A stretch of DNA of 7,576 bases from Prolixibacteraceae bacterium (GTDB taxonomy: Bacteria; Bacteroidota; Bacteroidia; Bacteroidales; Prolixibacteraceae). The stretch is taken from positions 1 through 7,576 of the forward strand of contig JAQIDF010000259.1 of the NCBI GenBank assembly GCA_027858145.1, read 5' to 3'. Within the stretch, counting starts at the first letter, position 1. Each line of letters opens with the position of its first letter. The translations under genes were made by a program, and so were the position numbers. The notes under the pieces are model-generated. The model made no database searches and was not told the origin of the DNA. It saw only the letters and a program-made list of their open reading frames with translations. Shown here in pieces: positions 5,196 through 7,576 of the stretch.

Positions 5196-7576
5196 ATGTT
5201 TGGAAAAAAACAATACTATTTTATTTTTTTGCTTTTATGTATAATTGCTTTTCAACTAAACGGGCAAAACAGAATTATATTCGACCAAATTACGACCAAC
5301 GATGGATTGTCGAACGGCATAATACATGACATTTATAAAGATTCTCATGGTTTTATGTGGTTTTGTACCGAAGATGGTTTAAACCGTTACAATGGTTACG
5401 ATTTTAAAGTGTACCGTTCGGAGCCGGAAAACGTGAATGTTAAACGAAATATTCAATTCAACAGCATTTGTGAAGACAATTATGGTCGATTGTGGATTGC
5501 CACAACTGATGGTTTGTATTTTTTCGATAATAAAACAGACAATATATATAGTTTTGTACATTTTACTGGTATCGAAGACAATAGTTTTTTTCTTGATAAT
5601 ACAACAGCTAAAGTTTTTATTGATTCAAAAGGGTTCTTATGGGTAGGTACTTTTTACGGGTTAATACAAATGGATATTCGAAAACCATTGGTGAAGAATA
5701 TAACCGAAAATGATATTTCATTATTTATAGCCGACGAAAATGATCCGTCAAATAGGGTATCGAATGATGCCATAAAGTCGATAATTGAAGATAAAGACGG
5801 GAACATATGGATTTCAAGCGATTCGCCTTATCTCGATTGCTTTCATTATAATACAAATTCGTTTACCCATCATTTGATTGATATCCCTGAAATAACCAAA
5901 AGAGAAAATGCATCACTTTTTATTAATGCCGATAAAAACAATAATATATGGATTTATACCAGGACTTTGGGATTATATTTTTGGGACAGAAAAAACAATT
6001 CTTTTTCGGAGTTTAGATTATATGACGAAAACAATAATCCTAAAAATTTTAGCAATATTCATGTATTGTTTTTTGACGATAAAGACCAGTTATGGATAGG
6101 TGCTAATGGTAACGGCTTGTTTATATACAATACCGAAGATAAAACTTACGAACATTACAAAAAAAGCATATACGACCAATCGAATTTAAGTAGTAATGCT
6201 ATTTATTCAATATACAAAGACAATAATGGCGTGGTTTGGATTGGAACCTATTTGTCGGGCGTGAATAGATATTTAACCAATAAAAGCTACTGGGGCTTGC
6301 ATACCAGTAACCCATATACAAACAACACATTAAGCGCTGATATAGTAACCAATTTTTGTGAAGACCAGAATGGATATATATGGATAAGTACGGATGGTGG
6401 CGGTTTAAATAAATGGGACAGAGAAAACAATATTTTTACAAAAATAACCAAGGAAGACGGTTTGTCGGCTAATGCCACAGTTACCCTGTATTGCGATGCT
6501 GATAACCGTATTTGGATAGGAACATATAATGGCGGATTGAATATTTATGACCCCCGGACAAAAACGATTGAAAAAATATTCTATAATCCTTCCGACACTA
6601 CTTCGATCAACAGTGACAGCCCATGGGGCTTTACGAGAGATGATAAGGGTAATATGTGGATTGCCACTCTCAATTCCGGATTAAACCTTTTGAAAAAAAA
6701 CGATGAAAAATTTGTAAACTACACTATTGAAAATAGTGCATATGAAGGCCCCGAACAAATTACAAATTATTCATTAACCTACCTTTATATTGACAGCCGT
6801 AACTGGCTTTGGATTGGTACCGAATCGGGGCTTGATATGGTAGACTTAAACCTGGTTGATTTTTCTAAGAATAAACCTGAATTCATTTTTAATCATATTA
6901 AGATTTCTGAGACTGAAAACAGTATTAGTAATGAACGCATTTCCTATATCACAGAAGATAACACAGGGAAAATTTGGATTGGTACAAAAGGTGCCGGTAT
7001 CAATCAATTAGACCCCGAAACCATGCAATTTACAACTTACACTGTAAACGATGGCTTAGCGCATAATATCGTAAACGGAATATTGTTTGATGATGACGAC
7101 AATTTATGGATAAGTACAAATAATGGTATATCATTTTTCGATCGTGAGGAAAAACAATTTCATAATTTCAATTCAAGCGATGGCTTACAGGCAAATATAT
7201 TTTTTAAAACTGCATGTTTAAAAACGTCCGACGGGATGATGCTGTTTGGTGGTATTAATGGTTTTAATGCTTTTTATCCATCAGATATTAAAATATCAGA
7301 ATCCGATTTAGAAACAACAATTACCGGTTTCGATTTATTTGGCAAACCGGTGAAAGCAGGTGATTCCATTAACGGAAGGCCTGTTTTAAATAAACCGGTT
7401 TACGAAACAGAGAAAATTAAACTCGCTTATAAAGAGAACAACATCTCATTTAAATTTTCAGTATTAAATTATTCCGCTCCCGAAAAAGTTATTTACTCTT
7501 ATAAACTTGATGGCTTTGATGCTGAATGGCAAACTACCGGTTCAGACTATAGAATAGCCACATATACGAACTTAAA
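5196..7576 (+). CDS. Hybrid two-component system (HTCS) regulator, periplasmic sensor part, 3' end cut by window
   Basis: A frame of 793 codons stays open from the ATG at 5196 to the right edge. It is the first in-frame ATG after the stop at 5109-5111. Residues 1-24 are a signal peptide or anchor (hydrophobic FIFLLLCIIAF, then QLNGQ). From about residue 30 the protein is built of Reg_prop repeats: 14 blades, compatible with two seven-bladed propellers. The family hallmark ITTNDGLSNGIIHDIYKD, then FMWFCTEDGLNRYNGYDF, opens the first. From about 700 on, the NYSAP...YSYKLDGFDAEW segment is the start of a Y_Y_Y domain. In complete HTCS proteins a transmembrane helix, HisKA, HATPase_c, receiver and AraC-type DNA-binding domains follow; all would lie outside the window, so they are expected, not seen. 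Such sensors bind oligosaccharides in the periplasm and activate nearby glycan-utilisation genes. Codon use is more AT-rich than in the fucosidase. Confidence 0.93.
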   Translation, partial: MFGKKQYYFIFLLLCIIAFQLNGQNRIIFDQITTNDGLSNGIIHDIYKDSHGFMWFCTEDGLNRYNGYDFKVYRSEPENVNVKRNIQFNSICEDNYGRLWIATTDGLYFFDNKTDNIYSFVHFTGIEDNSFFLDNTTAKVFIDSKGFLWVGTFYGLIQMDIRKPLVKNITENDISLFIADENDPSNRVSNDAIKSIIEDKDGNIWISSDSPYLDCFHYNTNSFTHHLIDIPEITKRENASLFINADKNNNIWIYTRTLGLYFWDRKNNSFSEFRLYDENNNPKNFSNIHVLFFDDKDQLWIGANGNGLFIYNTEDKTYEHYKKSIYDQSNLSSNAIYSIYKDNNGVVWIGTYLSGVNRYLTNKSYWGLHTSNPYTNNTLSADIVTNFCEDQNGYIWISTDGGGLNKWDRENNIFTKITKEDGLSANATVTLYCDADNRIWIGTYNGGLNIYDPRTKTIEKIFYNPSDTTSINSDSPWGFTRDDKGNMWIATLNSGLNLLKKNDEKFVNYTIENSAYEGPEQITNYSLTYLYIDSRNWLWIGTESGLDMVDLNLVDFSKNKPEFIFNHIKISETENSISNERISYITEDNTGKIWIGTKGAGINQLDPETMQFTTYTVNDGLAHNIVNGILFDDDDNLWISTNNGISFFDREEKQFHNFNSSDGLQANIFFKTACLKTSDGMMLFGGINGFNAFYPSDIKISESDLETTITGFDLFGKPVKAGDSINGRPVLNKPVYETEKIKLAYKENNISFKFSVLNYSAPEKVIYSYKLDGFDAEWQTTGSDYRIATYTNL
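5295..7277 (+). repeat. Fourteen tandem Reg_prop beta-propeller repeats within the HTCS sensor
   Basis: The core is [G/N]xxWIGTxxGLxxxD, recurring every 40-57 residues. Core Trp residues are at 55, 100, 149, 205, 252, 300, 348, 396, 440, 488, 539, 594 and 638; in the fourteenth copy (MMLFGGINGFNAF) Leu683 replaces Trp. Copies 4 (WISSDSPYLDC) and 5 (WIYTRTLGL) also depart from the core. These are protein-level repeats; the DNA copies have diverged and show no long identical stretches. Confidence 0.88.

Noticed and set aside
5138..5329. Open frame on the plus strand with a hydrophobic start, overlapping the sensor start
   Set aside because: It is in a different frame from the 793-codon sensor and ends inside it. 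The sensor frame shows clear Reg_prop motifs over the same bases, so this is a shadow.
5295..7277. Regular spacing of TGG-AT(A/T) triplets, considered as a DNA repeat array or CRISPR
   Set aside because: The periodicity is protein-level (propeller blade cores). The DNA copies are diverged, lie inside a coding frame and lack identical repeats with unique spacers.

Overview
The window looks like part of a carbohydrate-utilisation locus from a member of the Bacteroidota. The evidence is AT-rich DNA, no Shine-Dalgarno-like spacing before most starts, one good Bacteroidetes-type -7 promoter element (TAnnTTTG), a pair of exo-acting glycosidases, and a sensor of the hybrid two-component (HTCS) type that is essentially confined to this phylum. 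The genus cannot be fixed from the sequence alone. A Bacteroidales/Marinilabiliales-like marine, sediment or gut organism would fit.

Layout. Positions 1-746 (+) hold the 3' end of a GH35-type beta-galactosidase with a DUF5597 C-terminal domain, cut by the window edge. After a 181-nt gap with a candidate promoter comes a complete secreted, probably lipid-anchored GH29 alpha-L-fucosidase (928-3012, +). It carries two discoidin (F5/8 type C) modules around a chitobiase-C-like beta-sandwich. Thirteen bases downstream is what appears to be the stump of another exported-protein gene: a signal peptide interrupted by a stop (3026-3109). A GC-rich hairpin at 3127-3155 separates this from a convergent gene (3177-4886, -) that encodes an exported thioredoxin-fold protein of the TlpA/ResA type with a large unrecognised N-terminal region. 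A 309-nt AT-rich divergent intergenic region follows, with an 8-bp inverted repeat. The rest of the window (5196 to the right edge, +) is one uninterrupted 793-codon reading frame: the periplasmic sensor half of an HTCS regulator, with 14 Reg_prop propeller repeats and the start of the Y_Y_Y domain. It runs off the window before any kinase domain.

How they could work together (inference): the fucosidase would remove terminal alpha-fucose, exposing galactose for the beta-galactosidase, and the HTCS would sense an oligosaccharide breakdown product in the periplasm and switch the locus on. Fucosylated galactoxyloglucan or host/algal fucosylated glycans are possible substrates, but the window does not decide between them. 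No SusC/SusD pair is visible; it may lie outside the window. I see no rRNA, tRNA, CRISPR array, insertion sequence or phage gene. The locus is mostly familiar in kind. The points most worth checking are the broken gene stump, the unexplained N-terminal part of the thioredoxin-like protein, and the inverted repeat in the divergent promoter region.
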